Assembly: GCA_025462985.1 (NCBI GenBank)
Contig: JAOAPP010000737.1
Location: 1 to 7,699, forward strand
Reading direction: 5' to 3'
Origin: Bryobacterales bacterium
GTDB lineage: Bacteria; Acidobacteriota; Terriglobia; Bryobacterales; Bryobacteraceae
Length of the DNA stretch: 7,699 nucleotides
Below the pieces are notes generated by a model that made no database searches, was not told the DNA's origin, and was given only the letters and a program-made list of their open reading frames with translations. The position numbers and the translations under genes were made by a program. Below, piece after piece: positions 1-5,717 of this stretch (position 1 is its first letter; each line of letters starts with the position of its first letter).

Positions 1-1
1 G

Positions 2-421
2 CTACAGCACACCACGCTCTCCGTCTATACCTCCTTCGAAGATCAACGGAAAGCCTTGTCGCTATATCTCCGCTACAAGTCCACCAACGACCGGGCCTTC
101 TCAAAATGCCTGAACGACCTCCTAAAGCTCAGAGCCGAAAAGCGCAAACCAGAAATTGGGTTCGAACGGGAGAAACAACGCGAAGCCAAACTGGCCCGCA
201 AACACGAGGCGCACGAAACCAAAGTCCACTCGGCGAACGCCCGCGCCGCCGCTGAACAGAAACCGGACAACGACATCAGAGGAGTGGTAGAAACCCAGCT
301 CCCAGGTCACGCAGCCGTCCAGTTCAGCCCCAAAAAAGGTGTTCTCTCCACCGCCATCGACAACTTCGCCGCAGAACTTGACGCCGCTCCCGAACTAGCG
401 AAGATACTCAAAGCCGCCTGA
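2..421 (+). CDS. C-terminal part of a charged hypothetical protein (acidobacterial family, function unknown)
   Basis: The reading frame is open from the left edge (codons from position 2) to a TGA at 419-421, giving 139 visible residues; the true start lies outside the window. An internal TTG at 56 is not a convincing start because the frame continues upstream with equally protein-like sequence. The visible part has a tyrosine-rich stretch (SLYLRYKSTNDRAFSKCLND, positions 56-115) followed by a long Lys/Arg/Glu-rich segment (about 122-270) likely to be helical or coiled coil, then a less ordered tail. From memory it resembles the C-terminal half of a hypothetical family common in Terriglobia, whose N-terminus carries a 'STGPKT-EGK-RHGLT' motif; that half is not visible, so this is a weak recall. 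No enzymatic motif, signal peptide or membrane segment is seen. No function should be assigned. Confidence 0.75.
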   Translation, partial: LQHTTLSVYTSFEDQRKALSLYLRYKSTNDRAFSKCLNDLLKLRAEKRKPEIGFEREKQREAKLARKHEAHETKVHSANARAAAEQKPDNDIRGVVETQLPGHAAVQFSPKKGVLSTAIDNFAAELDAAPELAKILKAA

Positions 422-469
422 TGGGAGGACTGACGTAGCGGACCAGGTAAGCTAAAGTCTCGTAAACGA

Positions 470-500
470 AGCTCTCCTGTTGACACCCAAAAGGGGAGCT
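470..500. promoter_or_regulatory. 31-base inverted repeat, candidate PadR operator
   Basis: The left arm AGCTCTCCTGTTG (470-482) and right arm CAAAAGGGGAGCT (488-500) are reverse complements at 11 of 13 positions, with a 5-base centre (483-487). One of the two mismatches would be a G-U pair in RNA. The dyad covers the TTGACA -35 box (480-485) of the predicted promoter, which is where a dimeric repressor would act. PadR proteins generally bind palindromes near their own promoters and a padR gene lies in this operon, so an autoregulatory operator is a reasonable inference. An RNA hairpin is an alternative reading, but no run of T follows it, so it is not a standard intrinsic terminator for the upstream gene. 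Confidence 0.45.
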
Positions 501-508
501 GGTACGCT
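480..508 (+). promoter_or_regulatory. Predicted sigma-70-type promoter of the ADOP-padR operon
   Basis: A perfect TTGACA (480-485) is followed by a 17-base spacer and TACGCT (503-508). The latter matches the -10 consensus at its first two and last positions and is preceded by TGG (500-502), an extended -10 element. Transcription would start near 515, leaving a leader of about 20 bases that contains the ribosome binding site. The prediction rests on consensus match only. Confidence 0.55.
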
Positions 509-522
509 TCTGTAGGCATTCA

Positions 523-530
523 AAAGGAGA
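523..530 (+). promoter_or_regulatory. Ribosome binding site deciding the GTG start of the permease
   Basis: AAAGGAGA lies with its GGAG core (526-529) eight bases ahead of the GTG at 538. This is good spacing and supports GTG as the initiation codon rather than a downstream ATG. Confidence 0.75.
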
Positions 531-537
531 CGAGCCG

Positions 538-3192
538 GTGGTCTTTCTACATGCGCTGCGGAGCAAACTTCGAGCAACCCTTTCTCGCCACCGCCGCGAC
601 CTCGAGTTAAACGAAGAAATCGAAAGCCATCTAGCCATGCTCGCCGCCGCCTATATGGATCGCGGCGTGTCAGCGCGCGAAGCCTCACTCGCGGCCAGGC
701 GGGACTTCGGTGGAGTCGAAGTCACCAAACAGATCTATCGCGAACATCGCGGCCTGAATCTCCTTGAGAACTTACTCCAAGACCTTCGTCTCGCCCTCCG
801 CTCGCTTCGTAAGAACCCGGGCTTCGCAGCCATTGCAATCGGCTCCCTTGCCATAGGCATCGGATGCAACTCCTCCATGTTCGCCGTCGTCCGCGCGCTG
901 AAGTTTCGCACCCTCCCGGTGCCGAGCCCGCAAGAACTTGTACAACTCCGGAGCTTTTCGCCGGAGTTCAAGAGCACCGTAGACACCTTCTCCTATCCAT
1001 TCGTAAAGGAACTCGCCAAAGCGAACCTGTTCCGCTCTGCGGCAGCGATGTTCCCGATCGCGCTCTCGCTCTACGACGGCGTCAGAACCTCGCAGGTCCC
1101 AGCCGAATTGATTACCGGCGATTACTTTCGGACGTTGGGAGTCAAACCAGCCCTTGGCCGGCTGCTCCTGCCGTCCGACATGACGAGCCTCGGAGCAAAT
1201 CCCGTCTGTGTCATCAGCTATTCTCTGTGGCAATCCCGTTTCGCCGGACAGCCCAACGTGCTCGAGCGTTCCATCCTCATGAACGGCCGCCGCTTTCAGA
1301 TTGTCGGAGTGACCGAGCCGGGGTTCCAAGGCTCCGTTTTGTACTGGCCGCATGACGTGGAAGTCCCAGTGTCCATGACGGCCCAGTTCATGCAGGATGT
1401 CCCCTGGAAAAGCCCAAACTTCACCTTCTTGTACGTATTCGGTCGCCTCAACCCGGGCCAGATGCGCACTGCGGCAGAAGCTCGCCTCAAAGTCGTCGCT
1501 CCGCGAATCGGGTCGAAGATCAGGGATCCCAAAAACCCGGATCAGACTGCCCGTTTCAACCAATTCAGCCTCCTCCCCGCCAGCCGGGGGCCGGGGTTCA
1601 TGGAAGACAACACCACTCAGCTTTCCTTGCTGAGCGGAGTCGTTGTGCTGACCCTTTTGATCGCATGCGCCAACATCGCCTGCCTGCTCTTAGCCCGAGC
1701 CAGTGCGCAGGAACGGGAAACCGCCGTGCAGATCTCTTTAGGCGCACCTCGCACGCGCATTATCCAGCGCTACCTCGCCGAAAGCCTGCTCATCACCGCT
1801 GCTGGAGGGGTGCTGGGGCTCATCGCCACCCGCTGGCTCACGCATGTTTTCCTGTACGTTCTTCACTTGGGCTACCTGGAAGTGCAGCCGGATGCCGGAA
1901 TGCTTCTCTTCTCACTCGGGGCATGCGCCCTCACGGCCCTCCTGTTCGGTCTGTTCCCGGGCTGGCAAGCCTCACGAGTGAATGCCCGGGTCTTCGGATT
2001 CCGCGAACATGGAGCTGCCAGAACCAGTCGCAGTCAAAACCTGTTCCGAAAGACGCTGGTAGCCTTCCAGATCGCCCTCGCCACCGTTCTTCTGGTGGGC
2101 TTCGCTCTCTTCTTGCGATCGCTCCAGAAAGTCCAGTCCGTCAACTTGGGCTTCGATCCCGATAATGTCGTCATCGCAAATCTCGATCCCGGTAAAGCTG
2201 GGCGCTCGCATGCCAAGTCCCTCGAGATCTATCGCGCCGTGCTCGATCGCGTGCGCCTCCTTCCTGATGTGGAATCAGCCACCCTCGCATTCGGCATCCC
2301 ATTCAGCGGCTTCATTGGACAAGCGAGCTTCGACGCCGCCAAGATGACTGACGCAAAGGTGCAGAGCCGTTTAGTGCCGGCCTCTTCGGTTGCCGCCGAC
2401 TACTTCCGAACGCTCCGAATTCGCATCCTGCGCGGCCGTGACTTCAATTCGGAAGACCTCAGGAAGTTACACGCTGTCATCGTCAATCGCGCTTTCGTCG
2501 ATTACTACAAACTCGGCGACAAGGCTGTCGGACATCACTTCAACTTCGACGGCGACATGGAAATAGTGGGCGTCGTTGCCAACGCAAAGGTCCAGACCGT
2601 TCGCGAAGAACAGTCGCCGGCTATGTTCTTCCCGGTGACGAACGATTCGAGCGGCCAGCTCTCGGTCATGGCGCGCACCCGCGGAGCAAGCGACACAGTC
2701 CTGCGCGAGATCAGGAAAATCGTTCAATCCGTAGACAGCCAGACACCAATGGTCGACGAACAGCGACTCTCAGAACTCGTTTCAAACCAGTCCTTCAACG
2801 AGCGCGCCATCACAGCCCTGTGCTCGATCTTCAGCATCTTCGCACTCCTCCTCAGCTGCATGGGTCTCTATGGAGTGGTGGCCTACTCCATCTCCCGGCG
2901 CACCCAGGAGATCGGAGTTCGTTTCGCAATAGGGGCCAGTCGGCCCGATGTAGCGCGTCTGTTTTTGAAAGAAAGTTGTGCGTTGATCCTGTCTGGTCTG
3001 GCAGTTGGCATTCCTGCGGCGCTCGCGTTGGCGTGGCTGGTCAGGACAATGCTCTTTGGCGTTGAACCCGCTGACCCGTCGGTCATCACCCTCGCGGCCG
3101 CCGCATTGACTCTTGCTTGTCTGACTGCCTCCGCCCTCCCGCTCCGCCGAGCCTTTGCCATCGATCCGGCGGAGGCCCTGCGAGGAGAGTAG
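538..3192 (+). CDS. ADOP family permease: FtsX/MacB-like ABC transporter permease with N-terminal PadR-linked domain
   Basis: This 884-residue inner-membrane protein starts at GTG with a good ribosome binding site. Residues about 8-95 form the cytoplasmic N-terminal domain typical of acidobacterial duplicated orphan permeases (LNEEIESHLAM near 24-34; DLRLALRSLRKNPGF at 82-96). Two MacB/FtsX repeats follow. In the first, a membrane segment near 96-119 and a large periplasmic domain (about 125-355) precede three membrane segments near 363-386, 413-437 and 453-475. The second has segments near 504-527, 757-783, 812-836 and 847-867 around a periplasmic domain (about 535-745). Coupling-loop motifs recur after the second and sixth segments (QERETAVQISLGA at 391-403; RRTQEIGVRFAIGA at 787-800), showing the internal duplication. 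MacB-type permeases transmit ATPase action to periplasmic domains rather than forming a pore. No ATPase gene is next to it, hence 'orphan'; the substrate is unknown. padR follows after 4 bases, so they are probably co-transcribed. Confidence 0.93.
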   Translation: MVFLHALRSKLRATLSRHRRDLELNEEIESHLAMLAAAYMDRGVSAREASLAARRDFGGVEVTKQIYREHRGLNLLENLLQDLRLALRSLRKNPGFAAIAIGSLAIGIGCNSSMFAVVRALKFRTLPVPSPQELVQLRSFSPEFKSTVDTFSYPFVKELAKANLFRSAAAMFPIALSLYDGVRTSQVPAELITGDYFRTLGVKPALGRLLLPSDMTSLGANPVCVISYSLWQSRFAGQPNVLERSILMNGRRFQIVGVTEPGFQGSVLYWPHDVEVPVSMTAQFMQDVPWKSPNFTFLYVFGRLNPGQMRTAAEARLKVVAPRIGSKIRDPKNPDQTARFNQFSLLPASRGPGFMEDNTTQLSLLSGVVVLTLLIACANIACLLLARASAQERETAVQISLGAPRTRIIQRYLAESLLITAAGGVLGLIATRWLTHVFLYVLHLGYLEVQPDAGMLLFSLGACALTALLFGLFPGWQASRVNARVFGFREHGAARTSRSQNLFRKTLVAFQIALATVLLVGFALFLRSLQKVQSVNLGFDPDNVVIANLDPGKAGRSHAKSLEIYRAVLDRVRLLPDVESATLAFGIPFSGFIGQASFDAAKMTDAKVQSRLVPASSVAADYFRTLRIRILRGRDFNSEDLRKLHAVIVNRAFVDYYKLGDKAVGHHFNFDGDMEIVGVVANAKVQTVREEQSPAMFFPVTNDSSGQLSVMARTRGASDTVLREIRKIVQSVDSQTPMVDEQRLSELVSNQSFNERAITALCSIFSIFALLLSCMGLYGVVAYSISRRTQEIGVRFAIGASRPDVARLFLKESCALILSGLAVGIPAALALAWLVRTMLFGVEPADPSVITLAAAALTLACLTASALPLRRAFAIDPAEALRGE
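3182..3189 (+). promoter_or_regulatory. Ribosome binding site of padR inside the permease stop region
   Basis: GAGGAGAG lies within the last permease codons, seven bases ahead of the ATG at 3197. It supports this ATG over a TTG at 3155 in the same frame, which has no such site and would give a 14-residue extension lacking in PadR proteins. Confidence 0.75.
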
Positions 3193-3196
3193 AACA

Positions 3197-3529
3197 ATGG
3201 CAAAAAAGAAAACCGACGTCCTGCAAGGAACGCTCGACCTGATGGTCCTCAAAACGCTCCAAACTCTCGGGCCCCAGCATGGCTACGGGATCGCCCAGCG
3301 GATCGGGCACATCTCGGAGAACCTTCTCGAACTGAATCAAGGCACGCTCTACCCCGCACTGCTGCGCCTCGAACAGAACGGCTGGATCAGCTCTGAATGG
3401 GGAACATCGGACAACAACCGGCGCGCACGCTATTACTCGCTCACCAAAGCGGGCCGGAAGCAACTGGCAGAGGAAACCGAAAGCTGGGAGCGCTTCTCCG
3501 GTGTGATGGCGCGACTGCTCTCCTCCTAG
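3197..3529 (+). CDS. PadR family transcriptional regulator (acidobacterial type)
   Basis: This 110-residue protein is a compact PadR winged-helix regulator with the short C-terminus usual in the acidobacterial subfamily found beside ADOP permeases. The N-terminal Lys stretch is followed by QGTLDLMVLKTL (10-21), the first helix. HGYGIAQRI (28-36) starts the recognition part, and NQGTLYPALLRLEQNGWI (47-64) is the hallmark PadR helix and start of the wing. The wing continues through RRARYYSLTKAGRKQL (75-90). The final helix (about 91-109) would serve in dimer formation. It follows the permease by 4 bases and almost certainly shares its mRNA. PadR proteins are mostly repressors that bind palindromes at their own promoters; the dyad at 470-500 is the best candidate site. 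The inducing signal cannot be read from the sequence. The gene ends 7 bases from the stop of the opposing BON gene. Confidence 0.94.
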   Translation: MAKKKTDVLQGTLDLMVLKTLQTLGPQHGYGIAQRIGHISENLLELNQGTLYPALLRLEQNGWISSEWGTSDNNRRARYYSLTKAGRKQLAEETESWERFSGVMARLLSS

Positions 3530-3541
3530 CAGGCTCCTAGG
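3525..3541. repeat. Short inverted repeat covering two convergent stop codons
   Basis: CCTAG (3525-3529) and CTAGG (3537-3541) are exact reverse complements separated by 7 bases. Each contains the TAG stop of one of the two convergent genes, padR and the BON gene. CTAGG occurs again at 3544-3548. The stem is only 5 base pairs and no T-run follows on either strand, so a terminator role is doubtful. Confidence 0.3.
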
Positions 3542-4175
3542 CACTAGGTTTCTTATTCTGCTGCTCCACGAACAGATCGTTGTCGACGCTGAACACACCA
3601 GGAGTCGTGTTGGCCTGCATGCCTGCGATCGCTGAATCGGCCGAATTTAAGACGGCGCCCTTCAAGGTGACGTTGCCGTTCTTCACGATGATGTGAATTG
3701 CATGGTAGCCAATTGGCGGGTCATTCGTAATTCCCATGGTTCTGGCCGTCATGCTCGTGAACATCCGGCCGCCCGAGGACGAGTACTTGCGCAGCTGCGG
3801 TGCGCCGTAAATCTTGCGGTAAAGAATGGCGCGCAAGCGATCGTCATTCGGTGACAACGGCAACACCTCAATCTCGTTCTGCACGTTCTGAACGCCCTCA
3901 ATCTTCTTGGTCACGTTCTCGGCAGCGCTCTTTAGAGTCGGTCGTGACGCCTCGCCTCGCAGAATAAGTGTGGTCCCCTGGATAGCGAAGTGAATGTCAT
4001 CGAAGACACCGTACTGTGGCAGCGTGGCGATCGCCTTCTGGATTTCTGTTGCGATGCGGACCAGATCAGGTTGCGAATAAGTCGCCGCCGGCTTATCTTC
4101 GGCAATGGCGTGAACAGTGAGACACGCGCCGTAAAGTACGGCGGAAAACAAAAGGGTAAGTCGGACTTTGACCAT
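3537..4175 (-). CDS. Secreted protein with two BON-like domains
   Basis: The 212-residue product begins at the ATG at 4175. Residues 1-25 form a classical signal peptide (basic MVKVR, hydrophobic core, VHAIA before a likely cut), placing it in the periplasm. The frame runs further upstream to 4652, but that stretch is antisense to the fucosidase gene and gives no protein-like sequence, so the start with the signal peptide is preferred even though no clear ribosome binding site precedes it. Residues about 36-105 fit a BON domain (alternating helix and strand, TTLILRGEA at 68-76, GVQNVQNEIEVLP at 94-106). A second BON-like unit spans about 112-204, with VKNGNVTLKGAVLN (164-177) and GVFSVDNDLFVE (193-204); it is interrupted by a Ser/Met-rich loop (about 131-155). 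BON domains in OsmY-like proteins are thought to bind membranes or peptidoglycan and aid envelope stability. The role here is otherwise unknown. Confidence 0.85.
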   Translation of the reverse strand: MVKVRLTLLFSAVLYGACLTVHAIAEDKPAATYSQPDLVRIATEIQKAIATLPQYGVFDDIHFAIQGTTLILRGEASRPTLKSAAENVTKKIEGVQNVQNEIEVLPLSPNDDRLRAILYRKIYGAPQLRKYSSSGGRMFTSMTARTMGITNDPPIGYHAIHIIVKNGNVTLKGAVLNSADSAIAGMQANTTPGVFSVDNDLFVEQQNKKPSA

Positions 4176-4186
4176 GGCGTCAACAT

Positions 4187-4195
4187 GATATAGCA
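4187..4195 (-). promoter_or_regulatory. Weak extended -10 element for the BON gene
   Basis: Read on the minus strand, TG-C-TATATC (4195 down to 4187) is an extended -10 motif with four or five consensus matches. No good -35 lies 17 bases further upstream. Transcription would begin near 4180, only about 5 bases before the ATG at 4175, consistent with the lack of a ribosome binding site. This is consensus matching in a short region and may be chance. Confidence 0.3.
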
Positions 4196-4199
4196 GAAT

Positions 4200-4226
4200 T
4201 TGGCTCACCGGAGGACTTTGGATAAT
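4200..4226 (+). promoter_or_regulatory. Possible promoter of the fucosidase gene
   Basis: TTGGCT (4200-4205) and GATAAT (4221-4226, five of six consensus bases) are separated by 15 bases, slightly short of ideal. A transcript would begin close to the ATG at 4233 and thus be leaderless. In competition with this reading, a strong Shine-Dalgarno-like GGAGGA (4210-4215) lies 17 bases ahead of the ATG, which is too far for normal use. Confidence 0.35.
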
Positions 4227-4232
4227 CATCAG

Positions 4233-5717
4233 ATGGAAACGAACAGGCGCCAATTTCTGCTCTCGGCTTCCTTGGGAAGCGCCGCCGCGACTCTGACCGC
4301 AAAGATTGCGCCGCCCGTCCCTTACGGGGCCCTGCCATCTTCCGGTCAGGTTCTGTGGAGCGGCTTGGAGTTCTACAACTTCCTGCATTTCACGGTCAAC
4401 ACCTTCACCGATCGTGAATGGGGAAACGGCGATGAAGATCCCTCGATCTTCAATCCCACTGACTTCGACGCCGACGCAATCCTGGAGACACTCAAGGCTG
4501 CTGGAAGCAAAGGCGTCATCCTGACGTGCAAGCACCACGACGGCTTCTGCCTGTGGCCGACCACTACTACGGACCATTCCATCAAGTACAGCCCGTATAA
4601 GAACGGAGCGGGTGACATCGTCAAAGAGGTTTCGGAAGCAGCTCACCGGCAAGGACTCAGGTTCGGCGTCTATCTATCGCCCTGGGACCGGAATCAGGCA
4701 ACCTATGGCGCGCCCAAGTACATTCAGATCTACCGGCAGCAGATGTTGGAACTGCTCACTCACTACGGACCGATCTTTGAGATCTGGCATGACGGAGCGA
4801 ACGGCGGCAAAGGCTTCTACGGCGGAGCAAACGAGACGCGCACCATTGACAAGCTGCACTACTATGACTGGGCGAACACCTGGAAGCTGGAGCGCCAGTT
4901 GCAGCCCGGAGCGGCGATCTTCAGCGACGTTGGACCGGATGTGCGCTGGGTGGGAAACGAGAAGGGAATTGCCGGCGAGACTTGCTGGGCGACTTATACG
5001 CCGCGTTCAGCCAAAGGGGACCGTCCAGGTTCTCCTGGAGACGTAAGGGAAGCCGACTCAACAACCGGCACTCGCAACGGCGAGCTATGGATGCCGGCCG
5101 AGTGCGATGTTTCCATCCGTCCCGGCTGGTTCTGGCACAAGAGCGAGAACGAAAAGGTGAGGACGCCCGAGGACTTGATGAACCTCTACTTCGAATCCGT
5201 CGGACGCGGAGCCAGCTTTCTCTTGAATGTTCCGCCCGACCGTCGCGGTCTGATCCACGAGACAGATACCGCCTCGCTGCGAAGGTTCGGCCGAATCGTC
5301 GGTTCGACGTTCGCCAAAAACCTGGCCCACCGTGCAAAGGCGAATGCGTCCAATACTCGCGGCAATGATCCAGCCTTCGGTCCCGCGAATCTCCTCGACG
5401 GTTCACCGTGGACGTACTGGAGCACCGATGACGCGGTGAAGACGCCCTCTGTCACGATCGACTTGCCGCATCCGGCAACCTTCAACCTGGTGCGTGTCCG
5501 CGAGTTCATTCCACTTGGTCAGCGTGTGGATTCGCTCGCAATCGATGTCTGGCAGAACGATGACTGGACCTCTTTCGGACGGGCGACCAGTATCGGCATC
5601 GGCCGCCTCATCCGTTCAGAAAAACCGGTGACGACCTCGCGCCTGCGACTCCGCGTCACACGCGCTGCCGTTTGTCCCGCGCTATCGGAGGTCGGAGTTT
5701 TCCACTACGAAGGCTGA
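4233..5717 (+). CDS. Exported alpha-L-fucosidase, glycoside hydrolase family 29, with C-terminal discoidin-like domain
   Basis: The 494-residue enzyme would remove alpha-L-fucose from glycans outside the cytoplasm. Residues 1-25 carry a Tat signal (NRRQFLL at 4-10, then an Ala-rich core), which favours the ATG at 4233 over in-frame TTG codons at 4200 and 4218. The GH29 barrel spans about 35-362. LHFTVNTF (51-58) and CKHHDGFCLWPT (99-110) are the conserved fucose-binding motifs. EIWHDGANG (183-191) holds the expected nucleophile Asp187. Glu243 in RWVGNEKG (238-245) is a plausible acid/base by comparison with the GH29-B enzymes, but this is a position guess. GASFLLNVPPDRRGLIHETD (326-345) closes the catalytic domain in the manner of the family. 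Residues about 368-494 resemble an F5/8 type C (CBM32-like) sugar-binding domain (NLLDGSPWTYWSTDD at 386-400). This architecture suggests subfamily B, often selective for alpha-1,3/1,4-linked fucose; linkage and substrate are inferred. No other sugar-degrading gene is adjacent. Its 3' end overlaps the opposing quinoprotein gene by 13 bases. Confidence 0.92.
   Translation: METNRRQFLLSASLGSAAATLTAKIAPPVPYGALPSSGQVLWSGLEFYNFLHFTVNTFTDREWGNGDEDPSIFNPTDFDADAILETLKAAGSKGVILTCKHHDGFCLWPTTTTDHSIKYSPYKNGAGDIVKEVSEAAHRQGLRFGVYLSPWDRNQATYGAPKYIQIYRQQMLELLTHYGPIFEIWHDGANGGKGFYGGANETRTIDKLHYYDWANTWKLERQLQPGAAIFSDVGPDVRWVGNEKGIAGETCWATYTPRSAKGDRPGSPGDVREADSTTGTRNGELWMPAECDVSIRPGWFWHKSENEKVRTPEDLMNLYFESVGRGASFLLNVPPDRRGLIHETDTASLRRFGRIVGSTFAKNLAHRAKANASNTRGNDPAFGPANLLDGSPWTYWSTDDAVKTPSVTIDLPHPATFNLVRVREFIPLGQRVDSLAIDVWQNDDWTSFGRATSIGIGRLIRSEKPVTTSRLRLRVTRAAVCPALSEVGVFHYEG

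Larger units (their letters stand above)
422..537. other. Intergenic control region upstream of the ADOP-padR operon
   Basis: This 116-base gap is the largest non-coding stretch in the window. Its first half (422-469) shows nothing I can name. Its second half holds an inverted repeat (470-500), a promoter-like pair of hexamers (480-508) and the ribosome binding site for the permease (523-530). No small ORF with a ribosome binding site is evident. Confidence 0.7.

Noticed and set aside
470..500. Reading the dyad as an intrinsic terminator of the left-edge gene
   Set aside because: The stem is good but it is followed by GGTACGCTTCTG with no T-run, and it overlaps a strong promoter match, so an operator is more likely.
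772..1563. 263-codon open frame on the minus strand
   Set aside because: It lies wholly inside the permease gene, which has strong family motifs in the other strand; its translation shows no recognisable motif, and it has no plausible promoter or ribosome binding site. It is a shadow of codon bias.
3086..3598. 170-codon minus-strand frame across padR
   Set aside because: Antisense to the permease end and the entire PadR gene and overlapping the end of the BON gene; Pro/Arg-rich translation with no motif.
4200..4232. TTG starts at 4200 and 4218 for the fucosidase
   Set aside because: They would push the Tat motif inward and have no correctly spaced ribosome binding site; the twin Arg close to the N-terminus fits the ATG at 4233.
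4176..4652. N-terminal extension of the BON frame
   Set aside because: The open frame continues upstream of the ATG at 4175, but this part is antisense to the fucosidase gene, and the clear signal peptide at 4175 marks the real start.
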